Positions 8,210-17,841 of a stretch of 64,000 nt of DNA are shown piece after piece; within the stretch, counting starts at the first letter, position 1; every line of letters begins with the position of its first letter. The notes under the pieces are model-generated. The model saw only the letters and a list, made by a program, of their open reading frames with translations. It ran no database searches and was not told the origin of the DNA. Source of the DNA: Solimonas soli DSM 21787 (GTDB taxonomy: Bacteria > Pseudomonadota > Gammaproteobacteria > Nevskiales > Nevskiaceae); contig NZ_KI440837.1 in the NCBI RefSeq assembly GCF_000474945.1, forward strand, positions 263,688-327,687. Direction: 5' to 3'. Made by a program: the position numbers and the translations under genes.

Positions 8210-11200
8210 CTAAGTGCTGGCAGTCTCCACCTCCTGCCAGCGCAGCGCCGGTTCGGCGAGCAGTGGCAGATACAGCGCCGCGCGCACGGGCTCGGGGCCG
8301 TAGCGGCGCATGAGGGCCGCGTAGGTCTGCAGCTGGCGCTGGTAGCGGCGACGCTCTTCGGCGACGAAGGCTTCGACTTCGCCGCCTTCGTGGCGGCTGG
8401 TCTTGAAGTCGACGATCCAGCGCACGCCGTCGCCGTCGATGAAGCTGCGGTCGATGACGAAGCGCTGGGCACGGCCATCGAGCCAGGCGGTCAGTTCCCA
8501 TTCACTGCGCGCTTCGCGATGCGCAGCATCGAACAGCCAGCGGCCGCGCGGATCGGCGAGCAGCGCGGCGAGCGCGTCCTGCACGAGTTGCGCGGCGCTC
8601 GCGCAACGCGCCGCCGGCACGCCGGCTTCGGCCAGTTCGGCGGGCAGCGTGTCGGCCAGCGCCGCCAGGCGCGCGTCGCCCCATTGCACCAGTCCGTCCG
8701 CCGCCAGCCGCTCGGCCCAGCGATGAAAGACGACGCCGACCAGACGGGCGATTTCGCCGGCCCATTCGAACGACGGCGTCAGGGCGGCGGGCGGCGGCGC
8801 GCCAGCGGCAAGGCCGGCCTCGAACGGCGGCGCCCGCCAATCGGCGACGAGACGGCGCAGCGGCGGCACGGGCGCGGTGGCTGCGGCGGCGAAGTCCGCC
8901 GGCGCGGCCGGCGGCGGCGCGGCGCGCGCCGCGGCGGCGTAGTCGTCGGCCACCGCCGGCCACAGGCGCGCCAGCAGGCTGCTCGGCGGCGGTGCCTTCG
9001 GCAGGCCTTCCTCGTCGCGCGCGACGGTCCCGAGCAGGTGCAGGCGCCGGCGCGCGCGCGTGGCGGCCACGTACAGCAGGCGGCCGTCCTCATGCTCCTG
9101 CTTGTCGGCGACGAGCCGGCGAATGTAGGCGTAGGTCGGTTCGCTGTCGTCGCCGCGCGGCTGGATCGGCGCCAGCACGAGTTGCTCGCGGCCGTCGGCG
9201 CCGCGGCGGCGATCGAAGATGATCGGCGGCGGCGTGTCGCTGCGCGTCGTGCGTCCGAGCCCGGGCACGATCACGGTGTCGAACTCGAGTCCCTTCGACT
9301 TGTGGATCGTCATCAGGCTCAGGCGACCGTCGGCGAGCGGATCGGGCGTGGCCTTGAGATTGGCGAGCGCGAGATCGAGCGCGTCGAGATCGTCCAGCGT
9401 CGCGCCGCGCGCCAGGTCTTCGAGCCGGGCGAAGAACTGCCGCGCGTCGGCGAGATCGCGCGGCTCGCGCACGGCGGCCGGCCCGCCGAGCGCCAGCCAC
9501 GTGCCTTCGACCCAGCGCCGCAGGGGCTTGCGCCCCTGTTGCGCGAGCGCCGCGTCGAGCACGGTCATCGCCCGCGCCAGGCGCTGCCGGCCATCGGCGC
9601 TGAGCCGCGCGCCACGGCGCGCGTCGCGCAAGGCCGGCAGCAAGGCCTGCTGCTGCGGCAAGCCCTCGGCGAGCACCAGCAGATCGGCGAGCCGCAGCCC
9701 GCACCACGGCGCGCGCAGCACGGCGAGCCAGGCGACGCGGTCCATCGGCTGCAGCAGAGCGCGCGTAAGCGCGCGAAGGTCCTCGATCACCGGCCGGCTC
9801 GCCAGGCTTTCGAGATCGACGGCCTCGTAGCGCAGCGCGGCGGCGCGCAGGGCCGGCATCAGCTCGTCGAGGTGCGTGCGGCTGCGCACCAGCACGGCGA
9901 TGCTGCCCTCGGGATCTTGCGCGCGCGCCGCGCCAATCAGCTCGACGATGCGTCGCGCCTCGGCACGCGCGTCGTCCTCGCCGGAGGCGCTGGCGAATTG
10001 CGGATGCACGCGCACGGCCGCTGCGGCCTCCGCGAGTTTCGTCGCCGTCGCCGCGCTGTACGGTACGGCGCTGCGCGCGGCGTCTTCCTGAGCCGGCAGC
10101 ACCCGCGCGAAGGCGGCGTTGACCCAGTCGACGATGCCGGCGCGCGAGCGGAAATTGCATTCGAGGCGCAGCGCTTCGAGCGGCAGCGCGGCGATGCCGC
10201 GCGCGCGCGCCTGCAGATAGAGGCCGACATCGGCTTCGCGGAAGCGGTAGATGCTTTGCATCGGATCACCGACCACGAACAGGGTGCGGCCGTCACCGGC
10301 CTGCCAGCCGGCGGTGAGCCGTTCGAGCAGGCGGTACTGCGTCGTCGAAGTGTCCTGGAATTCGTCGACGAGCAGATGGCGGATGCGGTAATCGAAGGCC
10401 AGCGCCAGCTCGGTCGGCGCCTCGTCGCTGCCCAGCGCGGCGACCGCCTGCGTGGCGACTTCGGCGAAGTCGACGACGCCGCGCGCCGCGAACACCACAC
10501 GCAGCTGCGCGGCGGCGAGCTTGAGCACGTCGAGCAGCGCCTGCAGCACGTCCCACTGCGCGTCGTCGTAGGCCGCGGCCGGCAGGCTGCGCAGGCGCTG
10601 CAGCAGATCGAGCAGGCCTTCCTGGGCGGCGAGTTCGGCGATCAATTGCAGATGCGCGTCGCGCGGCGGCCCGAGCTGCGCCTTCTCGGCCTTGCTCTTG
10701 CCCGCCGGAAAGCCGCTGCGCGCATCGATCTGCTGGCGCCAGCCGTGGTCTTTCTTCAATACCAGATCGACGAGCGCGAGCCAGCGCGGCAGATGCGCGG
10801 GTTCGGCTTCCGGCCAGGCGCCATCGCGCAGCTCGTGCAGGGCCAGCATCGGCTGCGTGGCGTAGAGCTGCGACGATGCATGCGCCGCCGACGCCAGCCA
10901 GATCTCGCGATGCGGGGCGGCGATCGCCGCGTGCGCGGCCTCCAGCGCGGCGCGCACCACGCCATCCAGCGCCGCTTCCAGTTCGGCGCGCGCCGCGCGA
11001 CCGCCTTCGGTCGCGAAGCGCAGCCACTGGTCGCGACGCGCGAGCAGCATGACCAGCTGCCGTTCGAGCTGCCCGCTGCGGTTGTCGAAATGACGCAGCA
11101 CGCGCGCCAGCGCTTCGCGGTACGGCGTCTCGGCTTCGAGCGTCGCCAAGGTCGCGCGCGCCGCTTCGCGGTACAGCGGCTCGGCCTCGTCGGCGATCTG

Positions 11201-11617
11201 CACGCGGCCGCCGAAACCGGCCGTTACCGGCATCTGCTGCGTGATGTGCATGCACAGCGCGTCGATCGTCATCACACGCAGGCGCTGCGGATTGTCCTCG
11301 AGCTGCCAGCCGCGCTGCCGCGAGCGTTGCAGCGCGCCGCGCGCGAGCCGCCAGGTCTGCGCGCGATGCGTGTCCGCCGGCTCGTCGCCGGTCGCCGCAT
11401 CGCGGATCGCGCGGAACACGCGCGCGCGCATTTCGGCGGCCGCCTTGCGCGTGAAGGTGATGGCGACGATCTCCTCCGGCTCGTCGACGCTCGCCAGCAG
11501 CACCAGCAGGCGCTGCGTGAGCAATTCCGTCTTGCCCGAACCGGCCGGCGCCTGGACGATGAAACTCGCATGCGGATCGAGCGCGCGGGCGCGCGCGGCG
11601 GCGTCGACGACGCTCAT
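8210..11617 (-). CDS. addA: AddA-like UvrD-type helicase with C-terminal nuclease
   Basis: A 1135-aa SF1 helicase-nuclease for double-strand-break end processing. Walker A is APAGSGKTELLTQRLL near residue 23, followed by the UvrD-type stretches VAITFTRKAAAEMRARV, LLVDEFQDTSTTQYRLL, VVGDPMQSIYRFREADV and LSLMTIHKSKGLEFDTVIVPGL. The C-terminal PD-(D/E)XK nuclease has IDRSFIDGDGVRWIVDFKTS, with the catalytic D and K in DFK. The start at 11617 overlaps the upstream gene's stop in ATGA, so the two are translationally coupled. The pair probably substitutes for or complements RecBCD. addA is used by analogy; the exact subfamily cannot be fixed here. Confidence 0.9.
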   Translation of the reverse strand: MSVVDAAARARALDPHASFIVQAPAGSGKTELLTQRLLVLLASVDEPEEIVAITFTRKAAAEMRARVFRAIRDAATGDEPADTHRAQTWRLARGALQRSRQRGWQLEDNPQRLRVMTIDALCMHITQQMPVTAGFGGRVQIADEAEPLYREAARATLATLEAETPYREALARVLRHFDNRSGQLERQLVMLLARRDQWLRFATEGGRAARAELEAALDGVVRAALEAAHAAIAAPHREIWLASAAHASSQLYATQPMLALHELRDGAWPEAEPAHLPRWLALVDLVLKKDHGWRQQIDARSGFPAGKSKAEKAQLGPPRDAHLQLIAELAAQEGLLDLLQRLRSLPAAAYDDAQWDVLQALLDVLKLAAAQLRVVFAARGVVDFAEVATQAVAALGSDEAPTELALAFDYRIRHLLVDEFQDTSTTQYRLLERLTAGWQAGDGRTLFVVGDPMQSIYRFREADVGLYLQARARGIAALPLEALRLECNFRSRAGIVDWVNAAFARVLPAQEDAARSAVPYSAATATKLAEAAAAVRVHPQFASASGEDDARAEARRIVELIGAARAQDPEGSIAVLVRSRTHLDELMPALRAAALRYEAVDLESLASRPVIEDLRALTRALLQPMDRVAWLAVLRAPWCGLRLADLLVLAEGLPQQQALLPALRDARRGARLSADGRQRLARAMTVLDAALAQQGRKPLRRWVEGTWLALGGPAAVREPRDLADARQFFARLEDLARGATLDDLDALDLALANLKATPDPLADGRLSLMTIHKSKGLEFDTVIVPGLGRTTRSDTPPPIIFDRRRGADGREQLVLAPIQPRGDDSEPTYAYIRRLVADKQEHEDGRLLYVAATRARRRLHLLGTVARDEEGLPKAPPPSSLLARLWPAVADDYAAAARAAPPPAAPADFAAAATAPVPPLRRLVADWRAPPFEAGLAAGAPPPAALTPSFEWAGEIARLVGVVFHRWAERLAADGLVQWGDARLAALADTLPAELAEAGVPAARCASAAQLVQDALAALLADPRGRWLFDAAHREARSEWELTAWLDGRAQRFVIDRSFIDGDGVRWIVDFKTSRHEGGEVEAFVAEERRRYQRQLQTYAALMRRYGPEPVRAALYLPLLAEPALRWQEVETAST

Positions 11618-14337
11618 GTGGCCACCTCCTCGCCTTCGTCCAGCGACACGTCCTCGCGAATGCGACATAGCGCGTGCAGGCCGCAATCGCGACAACTCTG
11701 GCGTGGGTGCTTGGGCGCGACGGCGGCCCAGCCGCGGCGGATCTCCTCGGCGAGCGTGGCCAGTTCGCCGCGCCAGCGGCCGTGCAGCGCCGCCCAGCTT
11801 CCGGCGTCGCGCGTCGCACGCTCGGTGGCGTAAGAAACGATGCCGGGCGCGAAGCCGTCCTCGCAGGCGACGCCCTGCAGCGCGACGTCGCCGGCCGCGA
11901 GTCGCGCAAAGGCCAGCGCCCCGACCTCGCCTTCCGTCAGGGCGTAGAGCAGGAGCTGCGGGTCCTCCGGACGCCCGCCCGCCCAGGGCGGCGGCTTGCG
12001 CGCACCGGTCTTGTAGTCGAGCACGATGCGGCGACCTTGTTCGTCGACATCGACACGATCCGGCCGCAGACGCAGCTGCAGACCTTCGAACAGCGTCGTC
12101 GCGGCGCCGGCGTCGCCGGCGGCGCCGAGCGCGCGCTTCTCGAGACTGAGCACGCGGAACGGCGCGCGCGCTTTCTCGACGTCGAGCCAGTCGCGTACGA
12201 GCGCGGCGAGGCGCTGCGCCTCGAGCCCGCGCAATACCGCTTGCAGGCGCTGCGGCGCGCGTTGCTGCAACTCGTCGAGTGCTGCGTCGACGGCGCGCTG
12301 CAGCTGCGGCACGAGCGCTTCGTCGGACAGCGCCAGCAGCGTGGCCTGATCGCCCCACTGGCTCCACAGCAGTTCGAGCACGCGATGCACGAGCACGCCG
12401 CGATCGACGGCGTCGAGGCCGTAGCCCGGCACGTCGAGCGGCCGCGCGCCGAGGCGATGCACGGCGTAGCCGCGGAACGGGCAGCGCGCCTGGTCGCCGA
12501 GCACGCGCGTGCCTCCGGCGAGCACCGCGTCGGCGGCCGGCGGCGGCGCGTACGCATCGTCGACCGCCTCGACGCGCGACGACGCAAAGCTCAGTTGCCA
12601 GCTCGCCGGCAACGCGGCGACATCGATGGTCTCGATCGGCAGCTGCCAGTCGGCAAGCAGCGGGCTCGGCGCGCACTCGCGGCCGTCGCCGCTGCGCGCC
12701 AGGCTCAGCACCAGTTCGCCGCTGCGCCGGCGCCAGCCGTCGAGCTGCGCACGCGCGTAAGCCAGCTCGCGCTGCGCCGAGGCATGCGGCAGGCCATGGC
12801 GGCGCTGCAGCGCGTGCGGAATGAAGGGGTGCGGGCGGCTCGCCGGCGGCCAGCGCTCGTCGTCGATGCCGGTCACCCACAGCGCGTCGAAGTGCAGGCC
12901 CTGCGCTTCGAGCACGCCCATCACCTGCAGCGCGACCTTGCCGGCCTGCGGCTGGAACAGCGTGCGGTCGGCGAGTTCGCGCAGCGCCGACACCGCCGCC
13001 GACAGCGGTACGCGACCGAGCACGCGATCGAGCGCCGCGAATTCGAGCAGCACCTCGCGCCAGCGCGCCAGCATCTGGAATTCCTCGCTGTCGAGCGCGC
13101 GCGGCCCGGGCCAACGCGCCGCGGCGAGCGCCTGCGTGAAGGCTTCGGCCCACTCCGACGGCGCCCGCCGGCGCGGCGCCAGCAGCGCGGCGCAGGCGCG
13201 CCAGCCTTCGCGCAACGCAGCGGGCGCCAGCGGCAGCAGTGTCGCCAGATCGGCTTCGAGCCAGCCTTCGCGGCGCAGGCGCGCCTCGAAGGCGCAGCGC
13301 TGCAGGCGGACATCGTCGTCCTCGCCCCAATGGTTCGATGCGAACAGCGCGCCGCGCGTCGCCGCATCGAGGCCGGACGCCGCGAACTGCAGCAACTGCA
13401 GCGCCGTCTGTAGCGGCGCGCATTGCGACAGCGGCGCGCCGAGCGTGAGGTCGTAGGGCCGCGCGACGCTGTGCGCGTCCGGCGCGTCGCTCTGCGGGCA
13501 GAGTTGTTCGTCGAAGATGCGCTGCACGGCGGCACGGCGCGCGCCAAGGTCCGGCACGATCACGGCGATGCGGCGCTCTGCGGCGCCCTGCAGCTGCGCC
13601 CTCGCCCACTGCGCGGCGGCGCGCAGCTCGAGCTCCTCGTCCGGCGCCGAGACCAGCCTCGGCGTCGCGGCCCGGCCCTCGTCGGCAAGCTGCCGCAGCA
13701 TCACACCGCGCGCGACGCAGACCTGCAGCCAGTCGCCGAGACGCGGCGTCAGGTCCTCGAAGCCGGCGAGCACGATCTCAGTCGGCAGGGTGAGCATGCC
13801 GCGACGCGCGCGGTCGAGCAGCGCGACATCGGCCAGCGCCGCGTCGAGGACGCCGAGCCGTTCGAGGCGGCGACGGTAGGCCAGCGCCCAGCTGTTGAAA
13901 CGCTCGACGTCGGCGAAGCCGCCGGCGTCGAGCGGCAGGGCCAGTCGGTATTCGTGACACAGCTGCCAGGCTTCGGCGGCCAGGGCCGCGGCGTCGCCGG
14001 CGCGCAGCAGCGGCAAGGGTTCGCGGCTTTCGTCGATGCAAAGCCGCCACAGCACGCGCGCTTCGCCATCGCCGATCTGCGGCGGCAATGCCGCGCCGGC
14101 GAGCGCCAGCGCGGCGCGCGAACGCTCGTGCAGCTCAGCCGTGAAAGCCGTGACGCTGAGGATCGCCGGCGTCTCCCAGACCTCGCTGCCCTGCGCCAGC
14201 CGCCAGCCCGCATGCGCTTCGTGCAGGGCCTGCGCCTGCCGAGGGCTCGCGCAGACGACGACGGGCCGGCGCGCGGCGTCAAGGGCGAGCGCGGCGTGGA
14301 GATCGGGCACCGTGCAGGGCGCGAGGGAGTCGAGCAT
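11614..14337 (-). CDS. addB: AddB-like PD-(D/E)XK nuclease, probable DNA repair protein
   Basis: A 907-aa partner of the downstream helicase-nuclease. It resembles the ~900-aa gammaproteobacterial 'probable DNA repair protein' family that is related to AddB. The C-terminal nuclease motif is RIVLDYKTGARK. One cysteine in ARCPFRGYA and three in SCRDCGLHALCRIRED match the four-cysteine iron-sulfur staple that brackets AddB-type nuclease domains. No Walker A is apparent at the N-terminus (VVVCASPRQAQAL), so the helicase-like part is probably inactive, as in AddB relatives. I chose the ATG at 14337 because further upstream extension would run into the tRNA-Pro gene. Confidence 0.85.
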   Translation of the reverse strand: MLDSLAPCTVPDLHAALALDAARRPVVVCASPRQAQALHEAHAGWRLAQGSEVWETPAILSVTAFTAELHERSRAALALAGAALPPQIGDGEARVLWRLCIDESREPLPLLRAGDAAALAAEAWQLCHEYRLALPLDAGGFADVERFNSWALAYRRRLERLGVLDAALADVALLDRARRGMLTLPTEIVLAGFEDLTPRLGDWLQVCVARGVMLRQLADEGRAATPRLVSAPDEELELRAAAQWARAQLQGAAERRIAVIVPDLGARRAAVQRIFDEQLCPQSDAPDAHSVARPYDLTLGAPLSQCAPLQTALQLLQFAASGLDAATRGALFASNHWGEDDDVRLQRCAFEARLRREGWLEADLATLLPLAPAALREGWRACAALLAPRRRAPSEWAEAFTQALAAARWPGPRALDSEEFQMLARWREVLLEFAALDRVLGRVPLSAAVSALRELADRTLFQPQAGKVALQVMGVLEAQGLHFDALWVTGIDDERWPPASRPHPFIPHALQRRHGLPHASAQRELAYARAQLDGWRRRSGELVLSLARSGDGRECAPSPLLADWQLPIETIDVAALPASWQLSFASSRVEAVDDAYAPPPAADAVLAGGTRVLGDQARCPFRGYAVHRLGARPLDVPGYGLDAVDRGVLVHRVLELLWSQWGDQATLLALSDEALVPQLQRAVDAALDELQQRAPQRLQAVLRGLEAQRLAALVRDWLDVEKARAPFRVLSLEKRALGAAGDAGAATTLFEGLQLRLRPDRVDVDEQGRRIVLDYKTGARKPPPWAGGRPEDPQLLLYALTEGEVGALAFARLAAGDVALQGVACEDGFAPGIVSYATERATRDAGSWAALHGRWRGELATLAEEIRRGWAAVAPKHPRQSCRDCGLHALCRIREDVSLDEGEEVAT

Positions 14338-14434
14338 CGGACGTCGGCCGGCAATTGCGGAAAGCAGATGCCGCGCAGTATGCCGAGCGCCGGGCTCGAA
14401 TTCCGAGCCGCCGCGCGAGGACGAAGAGGAAAAC

Positions 14435-14511
14435 TGGTCGGGGCGACAGGATTCGAACCTGCGACTTCTTGCTCCCAAAGCAAGCGCTCTACCAAGCTGA
14501 GCTACGCCCCG
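14435..14511 (-). tRNA. tRNA-Pro (anticodon UGG)
   Basis: Read on the minus strand this is a full 77-nt cloverleaf beginning CGGGGCG and ending CGCCCCG-ACCA with the CCA encoded. The anticodon stem is CTTGC/GCAAG with loop TTTGGGA, giving anticodon TGG. The T arm contains GGTTCGAATCC. It lies 29 nt downstream of tRNA-Lys and is probably part of the same transcript. Confidence 0.97.
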
Positions 14512-14540
14512 CGGTGCAGGAGTGTACGGGTTCGGCGGGA

Positions 14541-14616
14541 TGGTGGGTCGTGCTGGATTCGAACCAGCGACCAACTGGTTAAAAGCCAGCTGCTCTACCG
14601 ACTGAGCTAACGACCC
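14541..14616 (-). tRNA. tRNA-Lys (anticodon UUU)
   Basis: Minus-strand cloverleaf of 76 nt, beginning GGGTCGT and ending ACGACCC-ACCA with the CCA encoded. Anticodon stem CTGG/CCAG with loop CTTTTAA gives TTT. A tRNA-Lys after queC is a familiar gammaproteobacterial arrangement, here separated from queC by one DsbA-like gene. The 209 bp between this tRNA and the DsbA-like gene hold no gene. Confidence 0.97.
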
Positions 14617-14825
14617 CTCAAAGGACTGCGCTCTCCGGCTGCGACGAAAGCGTCGCCGGGGCGGCGTGTAAGCTGTTGATCCGCCGTTCCTGCGGGCCGC
14701 GAATCATACAGCATTTTGCTTGCGGAATCGGCCCCGGACGGCGCCGCGCCGTGCCACGCGCCGGCGCCCATGCCGCGCGCGGCGCAGGGCCCTGAGCCCC
14801 GCGGAAGGCCGCCGGCCGATCCCTC

Positions 14826-15479
14826 TTAATCCTGCGCCGCCAGTTGTCGCAGCGCGTCCTCGAATACGTCCGGCGGCTGTCCGCCGGAGATGAGGTATTG
14901 CCGGTCGAGGATCACCGCCGGCACCGAGCGGATGCCCTGTTCGAGAAAGAAGCGCTCGTCCGCGCGCACTTCGCTCGCGTATTGGCCGCTGACGAGGACC
15001 TGCGCCGCCGCCGCCGCGTCGAGCCCGGCTTCGGCGGCGACGTTCTTCAGCACGTCGCGGTCGGACACGTCGCGGCCCTCGCTGTGATACGCGCGCAACA
15101 GCGCGAGCTTCAACGCGGCTTGCGGCTTCTCGCCCAGGGTGCCGGCCCAATGCAGCAGGCGGTGCGCGTCGAAGGTGTTGTAGATGCGGTCGCGCTTGTC
15201 GAGGTCGATCGTGAAGCCGACGCTCGCCGCGCGCTGCACCAGCGCCTGCCCGTTCTGTTTCAGCTGTTCCGGCGTCATGCCGTACTTGCGGCCCAGATGC
15301 TCGGCGATGGTCTCGCCCGCCTCGGGCAGATCCGGGTTCAGCTCGAACGGCTGGTAGTGAATCTCGACGGCGACCTCGTCGCCGAGCCTGGCCAGCGCCG
15401 CGTTCAACGAGGCCAGCCCGACCGCGCACCAGGGGCAGACCACGTCGGACACGAAATCGATGCGGATCGGCTTTGCCAT
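14826..15479 (-). CDS. DsbA-family oxidoreductase (FrnE-like)
   Basis: A 217-aa thioredoxin-fold protein. The redox motif CPWC lies at about residues 15-18 in FVSDVVCPWCAVGL, and the cis-proline region is GIRSVPAVILDRQYLISGGQ. It has the inserted helical domain typical of DsbA relatives and no signal peptide, so it is cytoplasmic like FrnE and 2-hydroxychromene-2-carboxylate isomerase-like members. It follows queC by 23 bp in the same direction, so it is probably co-transcribed with queEC. Substrate is unknown. The start at 15479 is supported by alignment of the beta-strand IRIDFVSDVVCPW directly after it. Confidence 0.9.
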   Translation of the reverse strand: MAKPIRIDFVSDVVCPWCAVGLASLNAALARLGDEVAVEIHYQPFELNPDLPEAGETIAEHLGRKYGMTPEQLKQNGQALVQRAASVGFTIDLDKRDRIYNTFDAHRLLHWAGTLGEKPQAALKLALLRAYHSEGRDVSDRDVLKNVAAEAGLDAAAAAQVLVSGQYASEVRADERFFLEQGIRSVPAVILDRQYLISGGQPPDVFEDALRQLAAQD

Positions 15480-15502
15480 TGCTTTACTCCGGCGTTCTGA
15501 TG

Positions 15503-16177
15503 TCAGCGACGATACGGCGTCGGGTCGGCGACGCCCGCCTCGGCGAAACCGGCGGCGCGCAGCCGGCAGGAATCGCAGACGCCGCAGGCGGTGCCGGCCT
15601 CGTCGGCCTGGTAGCAGGACACGGTCAGCGCGTAGTCGACGCCGAGACGGGTGCCCTCGCGGATGATGTCGGCCTTGCTCATCGTCAGCAGCGGCGCGTG
15701 CACGCGGAAGGCGCGGCCCTCGACGCCGGCCTTGGTCGCCACGTTGGCCAGCGCCTCGAAGGCACGGATGAACTCGGGGCGGCAGTCCGGATAGCCGGAG
15801 TAGTCGACCGCATTGACGCCGATGAACAGGTCCTGCGCGCCGAGCACCTCGGCCCAGCCGAGGGCCAGCGACAGGAACAGCGTGTTGCGCGCCGGCACGT
15901 AGGTCACCGGAATACCCTCGCCCAGCGACTCGGGAACGGCGATGCTGCGGTCGGTCAGCGCCGAGCCGCCGACCGCGTCGAGATTGACGTGCATGGTCTG
16001 CAGGCGCTCGGCGCCGAGCGCGGCGGCGACGCGCTGCGCGGCCTTGAGTTCGGCGACGTGGCGCTGGCCATAGGAAACGGCTAGCGCGTAGCACGCGCAG
16101 CCCTGGGCGCGGGCCATCGCCAGCACGGTCGCCGAATCGAGACCGCCGGACAGAAGGATGACGGCTTTCTTGCTCAT
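15503..16177 (-). CDS. queC: 7-cyano-7-deazaguanine synthase
   Basis: QueC converts 7-carboxy-7-deazaguanine to preQ0 with ATP and ammonia in queuosine synthesis. The 224-aa protein starts with the PP-loop ATPase motif [15 protein letters not shown] and ends with the zinc-binding cluster [36 protein letters not shown] and [18 protein letters not shown] are family stretches. It lies 23 bp after queE, its pathway predecessor, and upstream of the tRNA genes. Confidence 0.97.
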   Translation of the reverse strand: MSKKAVILLSGGLDSATVLAMARAQGCACYALAVSYGQRHVAELKAAQRVAAALGAERLQTMHVNLDAVGGSALTDRSIAVPESLGEGIPVTYVPARNTLFLSLALGWAEVLGAQDLFIGVNAVDYSGYPDCRPEFIRAFEALANVATKAGVEGRAFRVHAPLLTMSKADIIREGTRLGVDYALTVSCYQADEAGTACGVCDSCRLRAAGFAEAGVADPTPYRR

Positions 16178-16200
16178 GTTTGCTTCCCCGACGCGCCGCG

Positions 16201-16887
16201 CTACTTGCCGGCCACGTTACCCCACAAGACCTTGTGCAGCTGCATCTGGAAACGCACCGGCAGGCGGTCGGCGATGAGCCAGTCGGCGAGCGCTCTGGCG
16301 TCGAGCTGGTCCTGGCTCGGCGAAAACAGCACGGCGCAGCGCTCGGCGAGGCGATGCTCGGCGACGCGCTCGCGCGCCCAGTCGTAGTCCTCGCGGCTGC
16401 AGAGCACGAACTTGATCTCGTCGTGCGGCTGCAGCAGCTCGATGTTCTCCCAGCGATTGCGCGCCACTTCTCCGGAGCCAGGCGTCTTGATGTCGACCAC
16501 GCGCACGACGCGCGCATCGACCGCGCCGATGTCGAGCGCGCCGCTGGTCTCCAGCGACACGCGATGGCCGGCATCGCAGAGCCGCGCCAGCAGCGGCAGG
16601 CAGTTCTTCTGCGCCAGCGGCTCGCCGCCGGTGACGCAGACGTGGCGGGCGCCGAGCCGCGTCACTTCGGCGAGGATGTCGTCGAGCGTCAGCCATTGCC
16701 CGCCGTAGAACGAATACGTCGTATCGCAATACTGGCAGCGCAGCGGACAGCCGGTCAGGCGCACGAACACGGTCGGCCAGCCGACCGAGGACGATTCGCC
16801 CTGCAGCGAGAGAAAGATTTCGGTGATTTTCAGCCGCGCGGCTTGCGCGACCGGGGCAGCTTCGACGTCCAACGCAGTTTCCGGCAT
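16201..16887 (-). CDS. queE: 7-carboxy-7-deazaguanine synthase (radical SAM)
   Basis: QueE rearranges 6-carboxytetrahydropterin to 7-carboxy-7-deazaguanine using S-adenosylmethionine and a 4Fe-4S cluster. The 228-aa protein shows [20 protein letters not shown], then [15 protein letters not shown], whose C-x3-C-x2-C holds the cluster, and VTGGEPLAQ for SAM binding. The N-terminus carries about 15 extra residues before ARLKITEIF, so the true start could be slightly internal. It sits between cpoB and queC, on the same strand. Confidence 0.96.
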   Translation of the reverse strand: MPETALDVEAAPVAQAARLKITEIFLSLQGESSSVGWPTVFVRLTGCPLRCQYCDTTYSFYGGQWLTLDDILAEVTRLGARHVCVTGGEPLAQKNCLPLLARLCDAGHRVSLETSGALDIGAVDARVVRVVDIKTPGSGEVARNRWENIELLQPHDEIKFVLCSREDYDWARERVAEHRLAERCAVLFSPSQDQLDARALADWLIADRLPVRFQMQLHKVLWGNVAGK

Positions 16888-16917
16888 CGCGCCGGCAACG
16901 GCGCTCAGGCCGGCATT

Positions 16918-17808
16918 CTACTTCTTGCCTGGCTCGAGGCGCTGCTGCGCGAGGCGCGCGGCGTTCGAATTGGGATAGGTCTTGATGACCTTCTGCAGCG
17001 TGGCGCGGCCGCTGGACTGGTCGCCCATGTCCATCTGCACGAGGCCGGACTTGAGCAGTGCATCCGGACCCTTGGCGCTCTGCGGGAAACGCTGGTTGAC
17101 GGCCTGGAAGGCCGCCAGTGCCGACTTGTAGTCGCGCTTCACGTAATAGGCTTCGCCGCTCCAGTACAAGGCGTTGTCGGCATAGCGACCGGACGGCCAG
17201 CGCTCCAGCTGCGCGCGAAAGCCCTTGATCGCGTCGTCGTACTTGCCGTTCTTCAGCGCATCGAAGGCGCCGAGGTAAGCGGCTTCCTCCTCCGGCGAAG
17301 GACCGTTGCCCTGCGACAGCGTCGTACCGCCGGCGGCCAACGGCGTCTGCGCCGGCGTGACCACCGGAATGCTGTTGCTGTCGGCCTGCGCCTGCGCCGC
17401 GGGCGCCGCCGTCACTGGCGCGCTGCTCGGCGGCGGGTACGCGGCGCCACCGGCTTGCGGCGCCGGCGGCGTCGCCGCAGCACCGCCGGCCTCGAGGCGC
17501 TGCAGGCGCGCTTCGAGATCGCGGCTGCGCTGCTGCGACTGGTCGAAATCGTAGCGCAGCTTCTCGACATCGCCGCGCAGGGTGCGCAGGTCGTCGCGAA
17601 GATGCTGGTTCTGCTCGTCCATGCCGCCGAGATTGGCGGCGTCGAGCCGGCGCTGCACGACCGCGAGGCGGCTCTCGACGGTCTGCAGACGCCGCTCCTC
17701 CGGAGACAGCACATCCTTGCCATTGCCCGAAACGCTGCCGCCGTAATCCGACGCGCAGGCCGCGAGCATGGCTGCGTAGGCGACGACAACGAAGCGGGCG
17801 TAGCGCAT
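16918..17808 (-). CDS. cpoB: Tol-Pal system protein CpoB (YbgF), possible lipoprotein
   Basis: CpoB coordinates Tol-driven outer-membrane constriction with PBP1B peptidoglycan synthesis. The 296-aa protein has a signal sequence, a coiled-coil trimerisation region (about residues 35-105, ERRLQTVESRLAVVQRRLDA), an Ala/Pro-rich linker and three C-terminal TPRs from about residue 175 (AYLGAFDALKNGKYDDAIKG). The signal ends LAACAS, a good lipobox (L-A-A-C), whereas CpoB is generally described as a soluble periplasmic protein. It is the last Tol-Pal gene, 33 bp after pal and 30 bp before queE. Confidence 0.94.
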   Translation of the reverse strand: MRYARFVVVAYAAMLAACASDYGGSVSGNGKDVLSPEERRLQTVESRLAVVQRRLDAANLGGMDEQNQHLRDDLRTLRGDVEKLRYDFDQSQQRSRDLEARLQRLEAGGAAATPPAPQAGGAAYPPPSSAPVTAAPAAQAQADSNSIPVVTPAQTPLAAGGTTLSQGNGPSPEEEAAYLGAFDALKNGKYDDAIKGFRAQLERWPSGRYADNALYWSGEAYYVKRDYKSALAAFQAVNQRFPQSAKGPDALLKSGLVQMDMGDQSSGRATLQKVIKTYPNSNAARLAQQRLEPGKK

Positions 17809-17841
17809 GGACGGCTCCGGAGGGCGGCGGATCAGATCGCC

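Noticed and set aside
8390-11833. A 1147-codon frame opposite the AddA-like gene
   Set aside because: Shadow of the helicase-nuclease gene; Arg/Gly/Ala-rich composition and no motif.
14338-14574. N-terminal extension of the AddB-like gene reaching MVAGSNPARPT
   Set aside because: The extension runs through the tRNA-Pro gene and part of tRNA-Lys; the start at 14337 leaves the tRNAs free.
14841-15479. Assigning the DsbA-like gene as part of queuosine synthesis
   Set aside because: No known queuosine step needs it; only its position next to queC suggests a link.
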